64,000 nt of DNA from Sphingomonas sp. Leaf32 (GCF_001421765.1 NZ_LMLA01000010.1:1-64000); one strand, 5' to 3'; shown: positions 26,701-34,347, numbered from the stretch's first letter. Notes: generated by a model not told the origin, from the letters alone. Made by a program: numbers and translations.

Positions 26701-26831
26701 CTCAACGGGCGCAGGCCCGTCAGCGTGTCGTCGGCCGGCAGGAGTTCCGTCGTGTTGGGCGTGTTGCCGGGCAGGCCGGGCGCAATATCGGCGGCGCGCT
26801 CGCCCCGCGCGAGCGACAGAAGGCCCCTTAA
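23745..26831 (+). CDS. Large internal virion / DNA-ejection protein
   Basis: At 1028 aa it is the largest phage protein. The N-terminal third is helical and Gln/Arg-rich. A Gly/Ala-rich region at about 400-480 ([38 protein letters not shown]) could insert into the inner membrane. The rest is helical with coiled-coil-like stretches. Size and position match gp16-type ejection proteins. No lytic transglycosylase motif is evident. Confidence 0.7.
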   Translation: MMQQQANPFDQFDAPIAPPAGQAPARIYGAPKPLDPFDMAREQRAVEDQVMQREQFNRTQERQTAQDERANTIAERNARAAERATVNALRLPGNKETELRSAVDQVSSLNRAIAGFNDDYLGAGAGLENFAQQYTGVGTPGQREWWADFRSADNLTRNALFGASLTAGEKEAYAATTIKPDMAPSVARENIKRRADIARTALTRYRDYLIKSGYGQDAIDALIGPALQPAEQAKRQTTPDGTGDIGFNLPDAPVARGPRLTPEQEADFDQFFRMRPSPEALKARYDSYGVGELPIEDAQRGAEIAAKGGSFSQVNYGNIDKSVQTEAENLAALDASGDTQRLFMQGGTFGLSDEINGAVNAGVGLLSGDLDTSRNYAIGRDATRINDEDARKRLGWAGTAAELAGGLATGGLGASRAIATPGLVARVAEAGKVGTLQGALAGYGYGQGTEGSLTGATLGGVAGGVLGSALPVGGALIRNRTDGLSRLLGRDPDLARRVVGDAITADGNNPRAVGAILDDAASRGSPLAIADTGDNARGLLGSVSRQPGGSRTLAREAVIPRQQAQEERIAGAVRRDLGDTPVIRELSDDLLSQARQRAAPEYDRFYSGADAVGQASSVKIDDLMQRPSMQRALARAARIAQEEGRDPASLGFIIGQDGRVVLNGSPTAQREAVAGARSALDGAQEALRAARTAPNGNVAKAQRGVEDARQQLRDATSALRSAPIEGEAARERGLSWQTLDYMKRGMDDVVETYRDGTTGRLNLDTEGRAVNNTLRAFINRVDRANPAYAAARSAYAGPARMRDALESGSGALNMSPDDVAAQVAGLAGDSERQMYRAGVRKAMVELLERRVDGADKVSALIGTPKKRRVLQQLFGGEAQFDRFVATLQDEAAMNRTYRSVATGSETAGRLADDAQTGDTGLLETAVDAGLRGAKEGPWQALVTGLQKLRDVERFGAGEAGKATRESISALLTETDPAVLRELLRAAQRAQARQRVVGRQEFRRVGRVAGQAGRNIGGALAPRERQKAP

Positions 26832-27205
26832 CATACGAGGTTCTTGGGCACACGTGTCTCTGTCACCGTCCATCGTTCACCAGAACGCGAGGCGATGAAC
26901 GTCAGTGCGCAAGGCTGAACTTGCGCCATACGGGCGGGCATGCCGGTCTGCTCAATAGTTGCTGTGGGCCCGAGTACGGTGGCCGTAGTCGTGAGGTTTC
27001 CGGCGATCGGGACTGCGCCACCCCCATAAGAAAACTGAAACGCGCGCCTCCCGTCGGGAAGGTCGATTGCTGCAAACGGCTGCCCGTATCTCAAGATAAC
27101 TTCTGCCAGATCCTGCCCCACATATTGACGCATTTGCGTGCTGACGCAGGCTGTCGTCGTAAGGGTGGATACGGCAAATACTGCCGCCATTTGGGTTGGT
27201 CGCAT
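26828..27205 (-). CDS. Prophage lipoprotein moron
   Basis: This 125-aa protein runs against the surrounding late genes. A signal sequence ends in the lipobox TTAC (Cys20), so the mature protein would be lipidated. Then YVGQDLAEVILRYGQPFAAI and a beta-rich domain with one later Cys pair. GGGAAGGG precedes the start. A reversed, self-contained gene between ejection and tailspike genes is the typical layout of a lysogen-expressed moron affecting the host surface. It overlaps the ejection gene tail-to-tail by 4 bp. Confidence 0.7.
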   Translation of the reverse strand: MRPTQMAAVFAVSTLTTTACVSTQMRQYVGQDLAEVILRYGQPFAAIDLPDGRRAFQFSYGGGAVPIAGNLTTTATVLGPTATIEQTGMPARMAQVQPCALTFIASRSGERWTVTETRVPKNLVC

Positions 27206-27312
27206 ACCCTTCCCATACCAGAACGATTCTGCTATCGCTACACCATTGAGCGCCTTGCCAAGAGTGGCATTGTCCCGACCGCCTAAGAGTGGTCCTGCAC
27301 CGGCAAGGCTCC

Positions 27313-29148
27313 ATGGCTCAGCTCTTCACGCCCCCGTTCCAGCAGACGCTTGATGCGAACGCAAACGCGATCAGCGGGGCAAAGCTGTTCTTTTACGTCA
27401 GCGGCACGACGACGCCTGCGAAGGTGTATGCGGATGCCGCGCTGACGACTGAGTTGCAATCGCCTGTTCCGGCGGATGCTGCGGGACGATTCGTCCCTAT
27501 CTATCTTGACCCACAGGTGCGCTACCGGGTCATCGTCGCCGATGCTGCCGGGGCACCGATCCGTGACGTCGATCCGATCGGCGATACGGCCATTGCGGAC
27601 CTCGCCGATGGTGGCGGATCGGCGCTGGTCGGCTTTCGCGCAGAGGGGGCTGGAGCCGTTGATCGGACTGCCCAAGCGAAAGCCCGCGAAACCGTCAGCG
27701 TCTTCGACTTCGGCGCGAAGGGCGACGGCGTTACAGACGATAGCGCAGCCATCAACAGCGCCATCCAGGCTTTCGCAAATCTGACCGCCGGATCGCAGCT
27801 CGTTTTCCCGCGTGCGGACTTCCGGGTCGATGGCCGGATCCTCGTCAACATCCCGCGCATGGCGATCCTGCTGGACGGGTGCCGGATCATCGGTAATCCG
27901 TGGCGATACACCCCTGGCCAGCAATTTCCGTTCGGCTCATTCTTCCTCGTCACTGCGCCTGATTGCGACATTAGCGGGACCGGTCGCGGCAACAGCATCA
28001 TCCAGCTGACGGGCGGGTCGGAGGCGAATGGCATCACTTTCCTGCACACGGACGGCGGATCGGTCAGCCGGCTGACGATCGACGGCGGCAAAGAGCAGGT
28101 AACTGCGGTCGAAGACGACACGTTCATGACGCCGCTGAGCGTTTTGAACGCTACCGGCGGCAACCCGAGCGGGAAATGGTCCCGCGTGCTGGTAAGCGAC
28201 GTCGAGCTTCGGAACGCCGCGCAATACAATGCGCAGGCCTATGGCGATTTGGGCGGGTTGGAGATCGTCGACAGCCATCTGCATAACGGCGGCATTGCCA
28301 ACCAGTCGGCGAGCCGAGGCGCGGGGATCGCGATCACGCGCGGCAATCGTGGTGTGCGCGTCAGCCGCTGCCTAATCGAAGACAACAAACAGGACGGCGT
28401 GTTCCAGACGAGCGCGGGTCTCGACAGCTACGACCTCTCCATCACCGACAACATCATTCGCCGCAACGGGCGGTGGGGCGGCACCTTCACCGAGGAAGCC
28501 AATTTCGCTTCACAGGCGGGCCAAGGCACGCGCCGGATCACGATCAAGAACAATGTCGTCGATGGTAACGGGACCGGCTCGTTCGACAGCAAGGGCGGCC
28601 TGCGCGCGGGCACCTACGACGGCGTGGGCTACCAGTCCGACCTTTCGTCGTCGGGCAACATCGTGACGCGCAACATCGGCTATGGCTGGCTTGTCCAGAC
28701 GAACGACGGCGCGTCGAACAAGGTCACGCGCCTCAATATCGACGACACGATGGCTGGAAATATGCTGGGTGACATTGCGATCGGTGCGAAGTTGGATGCA
28801 ACCGTCCGCTGGAACGCGGCCAAGGTGCCGGGCGGGTCGATCGTCAATCTGGGCGACAGCGGTCTGGTATCCAATGCGCGCGGTGTAGGTGGAACGATCG
28901 CTTCTGCGTCGACAATCACTGTCCCGACCGAGGGCGACGTGTTTACCCTGACCGGTACAGCCACAATCACGACGATTGCACCCTCCCCTGGACGGCAAGT
29001 CACGTTCGTATCCGCCGGCAACCCGACATTCGCTGTCACCGGCAATATCGAAATGCAGGATGCGATGACATTGCCAGGCAACAGCGCGGTGCAATTCGTC
29101 TGCATCGGCGAGAGTTGGTTCCGCGTCGGAGGGAGCATCAACGCATGA
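27313..29148 (+). CDS. Tailspike with pectate-lyase-like beta-helix
   Basis: In this 611-aa protein, residues 1-110 (FTPPFQQTLDANANAISGAK, VYADAALTTELQSPVPADAA) form a common virion-attachment head domain. VSVFDFGAKGDGVTDDSAAI at about 128-147 is the signature opening of the beta-helix. Parallel beta-helix repeats follow to about 520 and a small beta-sandwich ends the protein. It would bind or cut surface polysaccharide and sets host range. A 107-bp gap upstream separates it from the reversed lipoprotein gene. Confidence 0.88.
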   Translation: MAQLFTPPFQQTLDANANAISGAKLFFYVSGTTTPAKVYADAALTTELQSPVPADAAGRFVPIYLDPQVRYRVIVADAAGAPIRDVDPIGDTAIADLADGGGSALVGFRAEGAGAVDRTAQAKARETVSVFDFGAKGDGVTDDSAAINSAIQAFANLTAGSQLVFPRADFRVDGRILVNIPRMAILLDGCRIIGNPWRYTPGQQFPFGSFFLVTAPDCDISGTGRGNSIIQLTGGSEANGITFLHTDGGSVSRLTIDGGKEQVTAVEDDTFMTPLSVLNATGGNPSGKWSRVLVSDVELRNAAQYNAQAYGDLGGLEIVDSHLHNGGIANQSASRGAGIAITRGNRGVRVSRCLIEDNKQDGVFQTSAGLDSYDLSITDNIIRRNGRWGGTFTEEANFASQAGQGTRRITIKNNVVDGNGTGSFDSKGGLRAGTYDGVGYQSDLSSSGNIVTRNIGYGWLVQTNDGASNKVTRLNIDDTMAGNMLGDIAIGAKLDATVRWNAAKVPGGSIVNLGDSGLVSNARGVGGTIASASTITVPTEGDVFTLTGTATITTIAPSPGRQVTFVSAGNPTFAVTGNIEMQDAMTLPGNSAVQFVCIGESWFRVGGSINA

Positions 29149-29276
29149 CCGAGTATCCGATCCGCCAGCCCATGCCGGTGAATGACCGGCCTGTCGACCT
29201 CTCCAAGCCCGGCAACGCCCCGGAGAACGCCCCGATCCAAGACGCGCCCCCGGTCGCTCCACCGGCAGGAGAATGA
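29145..29276 (+). CDS. Small Pro-rich peptide, 43 aa
   Basis: An ATGA overlap with the tailspike stop opens a 43-aa Pro-rich, acidic peptide ending PVAPPAGE. It appears disordered. Similar short genes often sit between tailspike and lysis genes. The role is unknown. Confidence 0.45.
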   Translation: MTEYPIRQPMPVNDRPVDLSKPGNAPENAPIQDAPPVAPPAGE

Positions 29277-29297
29277 TAATGCAGGAAGGAGGCCCCA

Positions 29298-29759
29298 ATG
29301 AACGGCACTGAGCCAGTCGCTGCCGTGGAAGGCGTCGCTTCCCGCTTTCTCAGCGAAATGACGCCGGGGGCATACGGCATCTGGGGCCTGTTCGCGCTGG
29401 TCGGCATCGCGATCATCAAGGGCTGGCCGGCAATTTCCGACGCGGTGACGAGGGCGAAGATGGCAATCGGGGATCGGCGCGTCTCGCGGATCGAAAAGCT
29501 GGAAGCGAAAATTGACGAGCAGCGGGTATCGTACGAAGCTGAGATCGGCATCCTGCGGCATGAACTCAATAATGTGACGGCGGCATTCGAGGCGCTGTTG
29601 CTGCTGATCGAGAGCAAGCCGGAGGACGCGGCTGCCCATGTCGTGCGCATCAGGGAAATGCGGGACCGCCAGCACGCGAGCGCATCGGCGGAGAAGGCGA
29701 CTGTGCGGGCTGCGCGGATCGTCGCTGCGGGCGCTGCTGTGAAAGGAACCGGGGAATGA
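29298..29759 (+). CDS. Membrane-anchored coiled-coil lysis-module protein
   Basis: This 153-aa protein has one transmembrane helix at about 25-45 (GIWGLFALVGIAIIKGW) followed by a coiled coil (RIEKLEAKIDEQRVSYEAEI). AGGAGG precedes the start. The layout recalls an i-spanin (Rz-like) or a holin accessory. It overlaps the endolysin start by 4 bp. Confidence 0.55.
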   Translation: MNGTEPVAAVEGVASRFLSEMTPGAYGIWGLFALVGIAIIKGWPAISDAVTRAKMAIGDRRVSRIEKLEAKIDEQRVSYEAEIGILRHELNNVTAAFEALLLLIESKPEDAAAHVVRIREMRDRQHASASAEKATVRAARIVAAGAAVKGTGE

Positions 29760-30355
29760 AACACGAGGATTTTATCAAGACCTTCCAGCGCCGCGCCGGG
29801 CTGGCTGCGGACGGCATCGTCGGGCCGAACACGATTGCGGCGCTGGAGAAGGCATTCCCGAACGCGATAAAATCGCCGCCGCCCCATCCAAAATTCCCAA
29901 CGGAACACATCGAGGGCGCTATTGAGGCCGATCAGGAGTTGGGCGTGCCGGCGTCGGTGTCCCTGGCCCAATGGGCGCTGGAAAGCGGCTACGGCAAGTC
30001 GATGCCGCCGGGGTCGAATAATCCGTTCGGCATGAAGGCGCGCAAGAACGAGACTGGTCCGACCGTCACCGTTCGCACCCGCGAGGTCTACACGTCGGGT
30101 CCGAAGAAGGGGCAGGCGTATTATATCGACGCGCCGTTCCGGAAGTTCGACAGCTTTGGTCACGCCTTCATTGAGCATGGGAAGCTGCTGGGGACTGCTC
30201 CGGTCTATGCGCCAGCCCGCGCAAAGCTTCCGGACCTTGACGCCTATATCGAGACGATGGGGCGTATCTACGCCACCGACCCGACCTATGCCGATAAGAT
30301 CAAGAGCATCATCCGCACGAACGGGCTGCGGCAATATGATGGCTGGAAGGCGTGA
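29756..30355 (+). CDS. Endolysin: PG-binding plus glucosaminidase domain
   Basis: In this 199-aa protein, residues 1-35 (FIKTFQRRAGLAADGIVGPN) are a PG_binding_1 module. From about 55 to 195 there is a FlgJ/glucosaminidase-type domain: SVSLAQWALESGYGKS with the catalytic Glu, then NNPFGMKA, FRKFDSFGHAF and YATDPTYADKI. It hydrolyses the glycan strand of peptidoglycan. No signal peptide, so it depends on the holin encoded next. Confidence 0.88.
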   Translation: MKHEDFIKTFQRRAGLAADGIVGPNTIAALEKAFPNAIKSPPPHPKFPTEHIEGAIEADQELGVPASVSLAQWALESGYGKSMPPGSNNPFGMKARKNETGPTVTVRTREVYTSGPKKGQAYYIDAPFRKFDSFGHAFIEHGKLLGTAPVYAPARAKLPDLDAYIETMGRIYATDPTYADKIKSIIRTNGLRQYDGWKA

Positions 30356-30582
30356 ACGCCCGCGAACAGCTCGTCGCCTATCTCGCGACGCTGGGCGCGC
30401 TGGTCGTGGTCCTGCTCGGGTCCATGACGATCGCGTCGCTGACCGGCGAGGTCATCATCGGCAAGATGGAGGCGTTCGGCATTGGCACTGTCACGGGCGG
30501 GCTGATCGGCCTGATGCGCCTGCCGTCGTCACGGCCCGCTGGCACGCCGAACGATCCAATTTCAACGGAGGAAGCAAAATGA
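30352..30582 (+). CDS. Holin
   Basis: This 76-aa protein starts at GTG overlapping the endolysin stop. Two hydrophobic helices (LVAYLATLGALVVVLLGSM; GIGTVTGGLIGLM) are joined by a short polar loop, with a charged C-terminal tail. Size, topology and adjacency to endolysin fit a class II holin. Confidence 0.7.
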   Translation: MNAREQLVAYLATLGALVVVLLGSMTIASLTGEVIIGKMEAFGIGTVTGGLIGLMRLPSSRPAGTPNDPISTEEAK

Positions 30583-30809
30583 CCGAACACGTACACAGTG
30601 CATCCGACGACCGAACCGCGAATAATGCCGTTCGCCATACCTACCGAGTGCTGTCCGACGCCGAGAAGGCGCAGATGGTTGCGATCAAGGATGCAGGGGC
30701 CGAACTGCTGCGGCTGATCGCCGAAACGGGCAAGAGCCGCGAACTGTCGATCGCAGCGACCAAGACCGAAGAAGCGGTCATGTGGGCCGTCAAGCACGTC
30801 ACGGCATAG
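30579..30809 (+). CDS. Acb2/Tad1-hairpin-type protein, putative anti-CBASS sponge
   Basis: This 76-aa protein shows YRVLSDAEKAQMVAIKDAG and GKSRELSIAATKTEEAVMWA, which match the helical hairpin shared by Acb2 and Tad1. Those phage proteins bind cyclic oligonucleotide signals and so block CBASS (and, for Tad1, Thoeris). The Arg-Glu-x-Ser and Thr-Lys-x-Glu-Glu-Ala-x-x-Trp core is kept. The family is named from motif memory; ligand and activity are inferred. GGAGG precedes the ATGA-overlapped start. Confidence 0.7.
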   Translation: MTEHVHSASDDRTANNAVRHTYRVLSDAEKAQMVAIKDAGAELLRLIAETGKSRELSIAATKTEEAVMWAVKHVTA

Positions 30810-30818
30810 GAGGGTGAC

Positions 30819-30980
30819 ATGAAAATCAACCTGAAGAAAGCAGCCGGCTCGGTGGTAAAGGCCGCCAAGGAGAACCCCGAAACCGCGCTGGCGATCGCGA
30901 GCCTGCTGGCACCGGGCCTGTTCCGCAAGCTGGCACCCAAGGTCGTGCCGATCATTGTGGCGGTGGCGGGTAAGCGGTAA
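30819..30980 (+). CDS. Small basic amphipathic protein, 53 aa
   Basis: GGAGGG precedes the ATG. The peptide is basic at the N-terminus, then hydrophobic (PETALAIASLLAPGLF, VVPIIVAVAG). One or two short membrane segments are possible. It is the last gene of the late rightward operon, directly after the Acb2-like gene. A lysis accessory or toxin-like peptide is possible; there is no recognised family. Confidence 0.5.
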   Translation: MKINLKKAAGSVVKAAKENPETALAIASLLAPGLFRKLAPKVVPIIVAVAGKR

Positions 30981-31068
30981 TTGTTGGGATCGCCAACATT
31001 AACAGGGTAGGGCGGCACCCCCGGCCACTGACACCAGCGCTTTCGCGCCTGCTACCCGAAGGAAGCCC

Positions 31069-31206
31069 GTGGGGTTATCCGGCGCAAATGCCGCCCTGTG
31101 CTGCGGGCCGGGCTTGATACCGGCTGCTCTACTGCCTTATTCGAATGCGAACACCCCGGGTCAACCTTTCGGCCCCGTAGGCGGCGTCGAGCCATTATCA
31201 GCTTGA
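31069..31206 (+). CDS. Possible 45-aa ORF containing the left inverted repeat
   Basis: GAAGGAAG lies 5 bp before a GTG that opens 45 codons of protein-like composition (GLSGANAAL...NANTPGQPFGPVGGVEPLSA). Codons 11-19 are exactly the left copy of the 27-bp inverted repeat and read CCGPGLIPA. The same nine residues are read from the right copy in the opposing gene. Coding is uncertain because a structured RNA could explain the region equally well. Confidence 0.3.
   Translation: MGLSGANAALCCGPGLIPAALLPYSNANTPGQPFGPVGGVEPLSA
31099..31125 (+). repeat. 27-bp perfect inverted repeat, left copy
   Basis: This sequence is the exact reverse complement of 31,653-31,679. It contains its own short dyad, GCCGG / CCGGC around 8 bp. 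The homology does not extend beyond the 27 bp on either side. Confidence 0.95.
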
Positions 31207-31607
31207 GCGAGATCGCCTTCTCTGCGTGTCCATCCACGCCGCCGCAGCCCCACCACCCTACACGACTCGCCCAAAACCGCAAGTTCCGCTTTGTCAACGG
31301 GGCGGGGTGTGGTAGTTTTGATGCGCGTTGCTGGTGGCGGCGTTTTCGAGAAGGGTAGCGGTCGCCCTATCACTCGTCATAGATTGTGCGGCCCGGAGCC
31401 TGTCCCACACGCGCAAGGTGAGGACGGGGCGGCAGACGTGACCAGAACCGATTGCTTGAGGGACTTGCGGACCGACTGTGATTGAAGCTGGGCCTGACAG
31501 CCGGAAAGACGGCAAATGCTGCGGCAGCACGGAAGGACGTGCCGGGGGCCGGAAGCCCCGCAGATCGAGAACCGCTCGCGTGCCTTCCGGCGCAGGCGGC
31601 TAGATGG
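31126..31607. other. Unassigned segment between lysis genes and leftward operon
   Basis: Several short ORFs on both strands compete here (for example + 31,291-31,485 and - 31,161-31,373), but none has a convincing ribosome site, overlap or domain. GC-rich hairpins are frequent, and AGGGCGGCA / TGCCGCCCT pairs across 31,009-31,098 just to its left. The stretch may be a regulatory or structural RNA, an element between the inverted repeats, or decayed genes. I cannot assign it. Confidence 0.4.
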
Positions 31608-31865
31608 CTAAGGATGCGAAAGGGCCGCATCACCTTCGGGTCCGTCGCCGAGAGCCGGTATCAAGCCCGGCCCGCAGCAATTTGCAATTTCTGCAAAGAA
31701 GTCACGTTCACGCTTAGCAACTAGGCGCATCCGTCGGTTGGCGAGGATCGCAGGGACGGTAGCCAGCGTGGCAAATGCCATAATCCCTATGATGCTTAGC
31801 ATGTATGCTACCTTACTGATTAGCTGAGTATCACCAACCCGCGTTGCTGCTAGCCGAGCCACCAT
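31608..31865 (-). CDS. Small single-helix membrane protein; tail crosses right repeat
   Basis: This 85-aa protein has a transmembrane helix at about residues 22-42 (MLSIIGIMAFATLATVPAIL), then a basic segment (NRRMRLVAKRERDFF). Codons 63-71 coincide exactly with the right copy of the 27-bp repeat (CCGPGLIPA), after which 14 residues follow. The start lies inside the preceding small gene, as in the rest of the operon. It is last in the leftward operon. Confidence 0.5.
   Translation of the reverse strand: MVARLAATRVGDTQLISKVAYMLSIIGIMAFATLATVPAILANRRMRLVAKRERDFFAEIANCCGPGLIPALGDGPEGDAALSHP
31653..31679 (-). repeat. 27-bp perfect inverted repeat, right copy
   Basis: This copy matches the left one at all 27 positions in opposite orientation, 527 bp away. 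It lies within the 3' part of the 85-aa membrane protein gene and aligns with its codon boundaries. Confidence 0.95.
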
Positions 31866-31951
31866 CCGCTAACAGCAACGACCACCGTCAGCCCGACCAG
31901 CGCGAACGCCACCCCGGCCCAGAACTGGCGGCTTGCGAGGATGGGCTTCAC
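31850..31951 (-). CDS. Tiny membrane peptide, 33 aa
   Basis: A GTG overlapping the upstream stop opens a peptide that is almost entirely one hydrophobic helix (FWAGVAFALVGLTVVVAVSG) with short polar ends. Its stop overlaps the next start by 16 bp. The overlapping pattern on both sides supports it. Confidence 0.5.
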   Translation of the reverse strand: MKPILASRQFWAGVAFALVGLTVVVAVSGWWLG

Positions 31952-32112
31952 ACGGATTTGGCGGGAGTGGCCAACTCCGCGACTAAAAACCGCGCGCATA
32001 TTGCCCGAGCGATCTGTTCCGCGTCACCGTAATCGACAGGCGTAAGCTCGTCGCGCCGGCACTCGCTCAAGATGACTTCGGTCAGCGCCTCTACAGTAGC
32101 GGCGTCATTCAT
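31948..32112 (-). CDS. Hypothetical protein, 54 aa
   Basis: This acidic helical peptide (TVEALTEVILSECRRDELTP, GDAEQIARAICARFLVAE) starts on the ATGA overlapping the preceding stop. It is part of the leftward small-gene operon. No family recognised. Confidence 0.5.
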   Translation of the reverse strand: MNDAATVEALTEVILSECRRDELTPVDYGDAEQIARAICARFLVAELATPAKSV

Positions 32113-32282
32113 TGCTTGATCCCCTTCACCTCGACCACCCCAGCCCCACGCTTGGCCGCCTCGATCACCATCAGCACATCGTCCTTGGTCAGCGGCATGT
32201 CGCCGTCCGGGTAGGTGTCGATGAAGTCCTGTAGCCGCGCGATGGCGGTGTTCAAGGCGATGGTGTCGGTCAGGTCGGTCAT
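32109..32282 (-). CDS. Hypothetical protein, 57 aa
   Basis: This acidic alpha/beta peptide (MTDLTDTIALNTAIARLQDF, KDDVLMVIEAAKRG) has ATGA overlap on both sides. The function is unknown; its size and charge are typical of phage inhibitors. Confidence 0.5.
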   Translation of the reverse strand: MTDLTDTIALNTAIARLQDFIDTYPDGDMPLTKDDVLMVIEAAKRGAGVVEVKGIKQ

Positions 32283-32446
32283 GGCTTTCGCAATCTCCGG
32301 TTCCAGAACAGCGACACATGATAGTCCCACCATCCCAGAGCGATAACGTGGACAGAATGCACGTCGTTGGCTTTTCGGCAATAGACGATGCCCGGCAACA
32401 CCAGCTTCTCCGGGTCGTCAGTCGAACGGTGGAATTCGACCCTCAC
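32279..32446 (-). CDS. Hypothetical protein, 55 aa
   Basis: A GTG start with AGGTGGAGG upstream overlaps the previous stop. The sequence is beta-rich (KLVLPGIVYC, VIALGWWDYHVSLFW) and aromatic at the C-terminus. No domain recognised. Confidence 0.5.
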   Translation of the reverse strand: MRVEFHRSTDDPEKLVLPGIVYCRKANDVHSVHVIALGWWDYHVSLFWNRRLRKP

Positions 32447-32751
32447 CCCTCCACCTTCGCGGGCGGGGATTGCAGGCCCTTTGGGTTGTAGAACGACCGC
32501 AAACCGCAAGTGCATGGCGATTTGTCGAGATAGTCCAAGTCGTTCGCGTCGCATCCGTTGTCGTGTTGGACGTAGCAGGCCATTCCCTCAATCTTCGCCT
32601 TGAGCCGATCCACTTCGCTCGGCTGCGGCTCCGGCACGACTACGCGGCGTGGCGTTTCGTATTGGTCGGGGCTTTCGCCACAGGTGCAAGGACAGGTCCA
32701 ATTGACCGAATGCCCGCATTGCGGTTCGCCGTAGCAGCGGTCGCCGAACAT
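32443..32751 (-). CDS. Cys-rich hypothetical protein, 102 aa
   Basis: Three Cys clusters (CGHSVNWTCPCTCG; YVQHDNGCDAND; SPCTCGLRSF) suggest metal binding. The middle is charged and helical. The start shares a base with the previous stop (TAATG). Function unknown. Confidence 0.5.
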   Translation of the reverse strand: MFGDRCYGEPQCGHSVNWTCPCTCGESPDQYETPRRVVVPEPQPSEVDRLKAKIEGMACYVQHDNGCDANDLDYLDKSPCTCGLRSFYNPKGLQSPPAKVEG

Positions 32752-33647
32752 TATACGGCCTCCGTAGCGGGCGGGGATTGTAGGGCGAGGATATCGCGGA
32801 CAGTTTGCCACTGGCTCGCGAACAGCCATATGCCTTCGGTGTTGCGGTGATTTTCCGCCCGCTCGATCGCCTGATCGATCCACCGCACGATGCGGCGCAC
32901 TTCTTCCGCCTCCCGCTCCCCCACCGCTGCGCGCGGGCGGGCGAGGGCGGCTTCGACCGCTTCAAGGGCGTGTTCGGTGCTTACCGTATCGCGATCCATT
33001 AAGCGGTCATTTGCGGTGACGTGGCGATCAGCATTAAGTCCTGTCGCCTTTGCAAGAAGCTGGTACGCAGTCAGCCAATCATCATCGGCGCTTTCAATTT
33101 CTTCAAGCTGCGCCTGCGAATACCAGCTATTAGCATCCGCTAGTAATGCAGCATCCTCGTCCGCGCCTCCCCCATCCCCGGCAGGCGCTACAGCACCACG
33201 ACGGCTATTCCATGCCGCCTCCGCTCGCTCAGGACTATCAAGTATCGGCCCTAGAAACCCGCATCCGCATGACACGGCCCACTCTTCACGATGGCTGACA
33301 ATGCGGTGCATGAATGGTGGGCTTTCGCTGTCGCACCATGGATTAGGGCAGGGCAGCATATCCCCATCCCCGGCAGGCGCGGAGGCGAGGGCGGCTTCTG
33401 CCTTTTCGGCGCGAGTGCATGTGTCTCGCACCTGCCAGAAATACTTGTCGTTCAATACGGTCAGCTGATCAATTTCTGTCTGGGCATCCTGTAGAACGCG
33501 ATACAGACAGCGCTGATCGTGGTACCGAGCTTCGTGCGTTTTGGTACCACAAGAGCAGGATGCTATCTGCGCTATCACAAGACGGAGCGCCAATGGCTCC
33601 ACCGTCACCGGCGCGTCGTTCGTGGGGGTCATGCGGGGGTCGGTCAT
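32751..33647 (-). CDS. Mosaic hypothetical protein with Lar-like zinc ribbon
   Basis: At 298 aa this is the largest gene of the operon. After a helical N-terminus, residues at about 95-150 contain LPCPNPWCDS, CGCGFLG and ERAEAAWNSRR, the Cys-pair plus Ala-x-x-Trp-Asn layout of Lar-type zinc ribbons. The C-terminal third is helical (EREAEEVRRIVRWIDQAIER). Such modular proteins with repeated helices are common in phage accessory operons. Function unknown. Confidence 0.5.
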   Translation of the reverse strand: MTDPRMTPTNDAPVTVEPLALRLVIAQIASCSCGTKTHEARYHDQRCLYRVLQDAQTEIDQLTVLNDKYFWQVRDTCTRAEKAEAALASAPAGDGDMLPCPNPWCDSESPPFMHRIVSHREEWAVSCGCGFLGPILDSPERAEAAWNSRRGAVAPAGDGGGADEDAALLADANSWYSQAQLEEIESADDDWLTAYQLLAKATGLNADRHVTANDRLMDRDTVSTEHALEAVEAALARPRAAVGEREAEEVRRIVRWIDQAIERAENHRNTEGIWLFASQWQTVRDILALQSPPATEAV

Positions 33648-33826
33648 GCGGGTTGTCCTTCGACATAGCCGGGGCCATAGCAGGCCGCACAGGCGAGGAA
33701 CTCGAACTGCTCGCCTGCCAGTGCGGCGGCGTTCAGTGCAGCTTCGGTGAAGATGCGGCTCGACGGCTTCGCGTCCAGCTTATGGATCGGCGTCGGCTTC
33801 CCGCACGCCATGCAGGCATCAACCAT
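33644..33826 (-). CDS. Zinc-ribbon protein, 60 aa
   Basis: CMACGKPTPIH near the N-terminus and CAACYGPGY near the C-terminus form a four-Cys ribbon with a helix between them (AALNAAALAGEQFEF). ATGA overlap with the next gene. Confidence 0.5.
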   Translation of the reverse strand: MVDACMACGKPTPIHKLDAKPSSRIFTEAALNAAALAGEQFEFLACAACYGPGYVEGQPA

Positions 33827-34040
33827 GGCTATTCTCCTGTTTCAGGTGCTGGGCGACGCGGAGGCCGAGGGGCAGGAACATGCCGTTCAAGTCGCACACG
33901 CCTTTCCTCGCCAGCGCCCGGATCGTCATAGGTGGCGCGAACCACACGCCGACCTCATCAGTGATCCAGCGCGTCGCGTTCAGCATCACTTCGCGTTGCT
34001 TGTCGGTCAGCTTCGCCGCGACCTCTGCGTCAGTCTGCAT
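33819..34040 (-). CDS. Hypothetical HTH-like protein, 73 aa
   Basis: This mostly helical protein (AAKLTDKQREVMLNATRWI) has MTIRALARKGVCDL resembling the recognition part of small winged-helix proteins. It overlaps the previous gene by 11 bp. DNA binding is only suggested. Confidence 0.45.
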   Translation of the reverse strand: MQTDAEVAAKLTDKQREVMLNATRWITDEVGVWFAPPMTIRALARKGVCDLNGMFLPLGLRVAQHLKQENSHG

Positions 34041-34347
34041 GGGGGTGGTCCTTGGCTAAGGCTGCGTTCCAGATGCGGTTATGATGCGCGCTGATTTGGA
34101 CGCAGATGTCGTTGATGCTGAGCGTGTGACCGTTCTGGATTGCGCCGCCCGTGGCATGGGCAGCTACATTGCGCAGCGCAGCCTCAAGCGCTTCGATGCA
34201 GGCGGTCAGCTTGGCAATGCGGCCTTTGACCTCGCCCGGTACGTAGAGCAGGAAGTCGTCGCTCACATCGTCGGCAAGGAATGCGCCAGCCTCGCGGCCA
34301 GCTTCGATAAGCGCGGCACGGTGCCGCCCCACAAGATCGTCCGTCAT
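34030..34347 (-). CDS. Hypothetical protein, 105 aa
   Basis: Helical throughout (VGRHRAALIEAGREAGAFLA; RIAKLTACIEALEAALRNVA). A longer frame upstream is open but overlaps the Lar-like gene and is probably a shadow. The start is the ATGA at the preceding stop. Confidence 0.5.
   Translation of the reverse strand: MTDDLVGRHRAALIEAGREAGAFLADDVSDDFLLYVPGEVKGRIAKLTACIEALEAALRNVAAHATGGAIQNGHTLSINDICVQISAHHNRIWNAALAKDHPHAD

Noticed and set aside
31010..31100. Cobalamin-type riboswitch (GCCACTG and GGAAGCCC resemble its boxes)
   Set aside because: The order and the B12-box are not matched, and no cobalamin gene follows.
31291..31724. Two forward ORFs in the segment between the inverted repeats
   Set aside because: They start at weak codons without ribosome sites, and the second is antisense to a better-supported leftward gene. 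Not excluded, but not supported enough to list.
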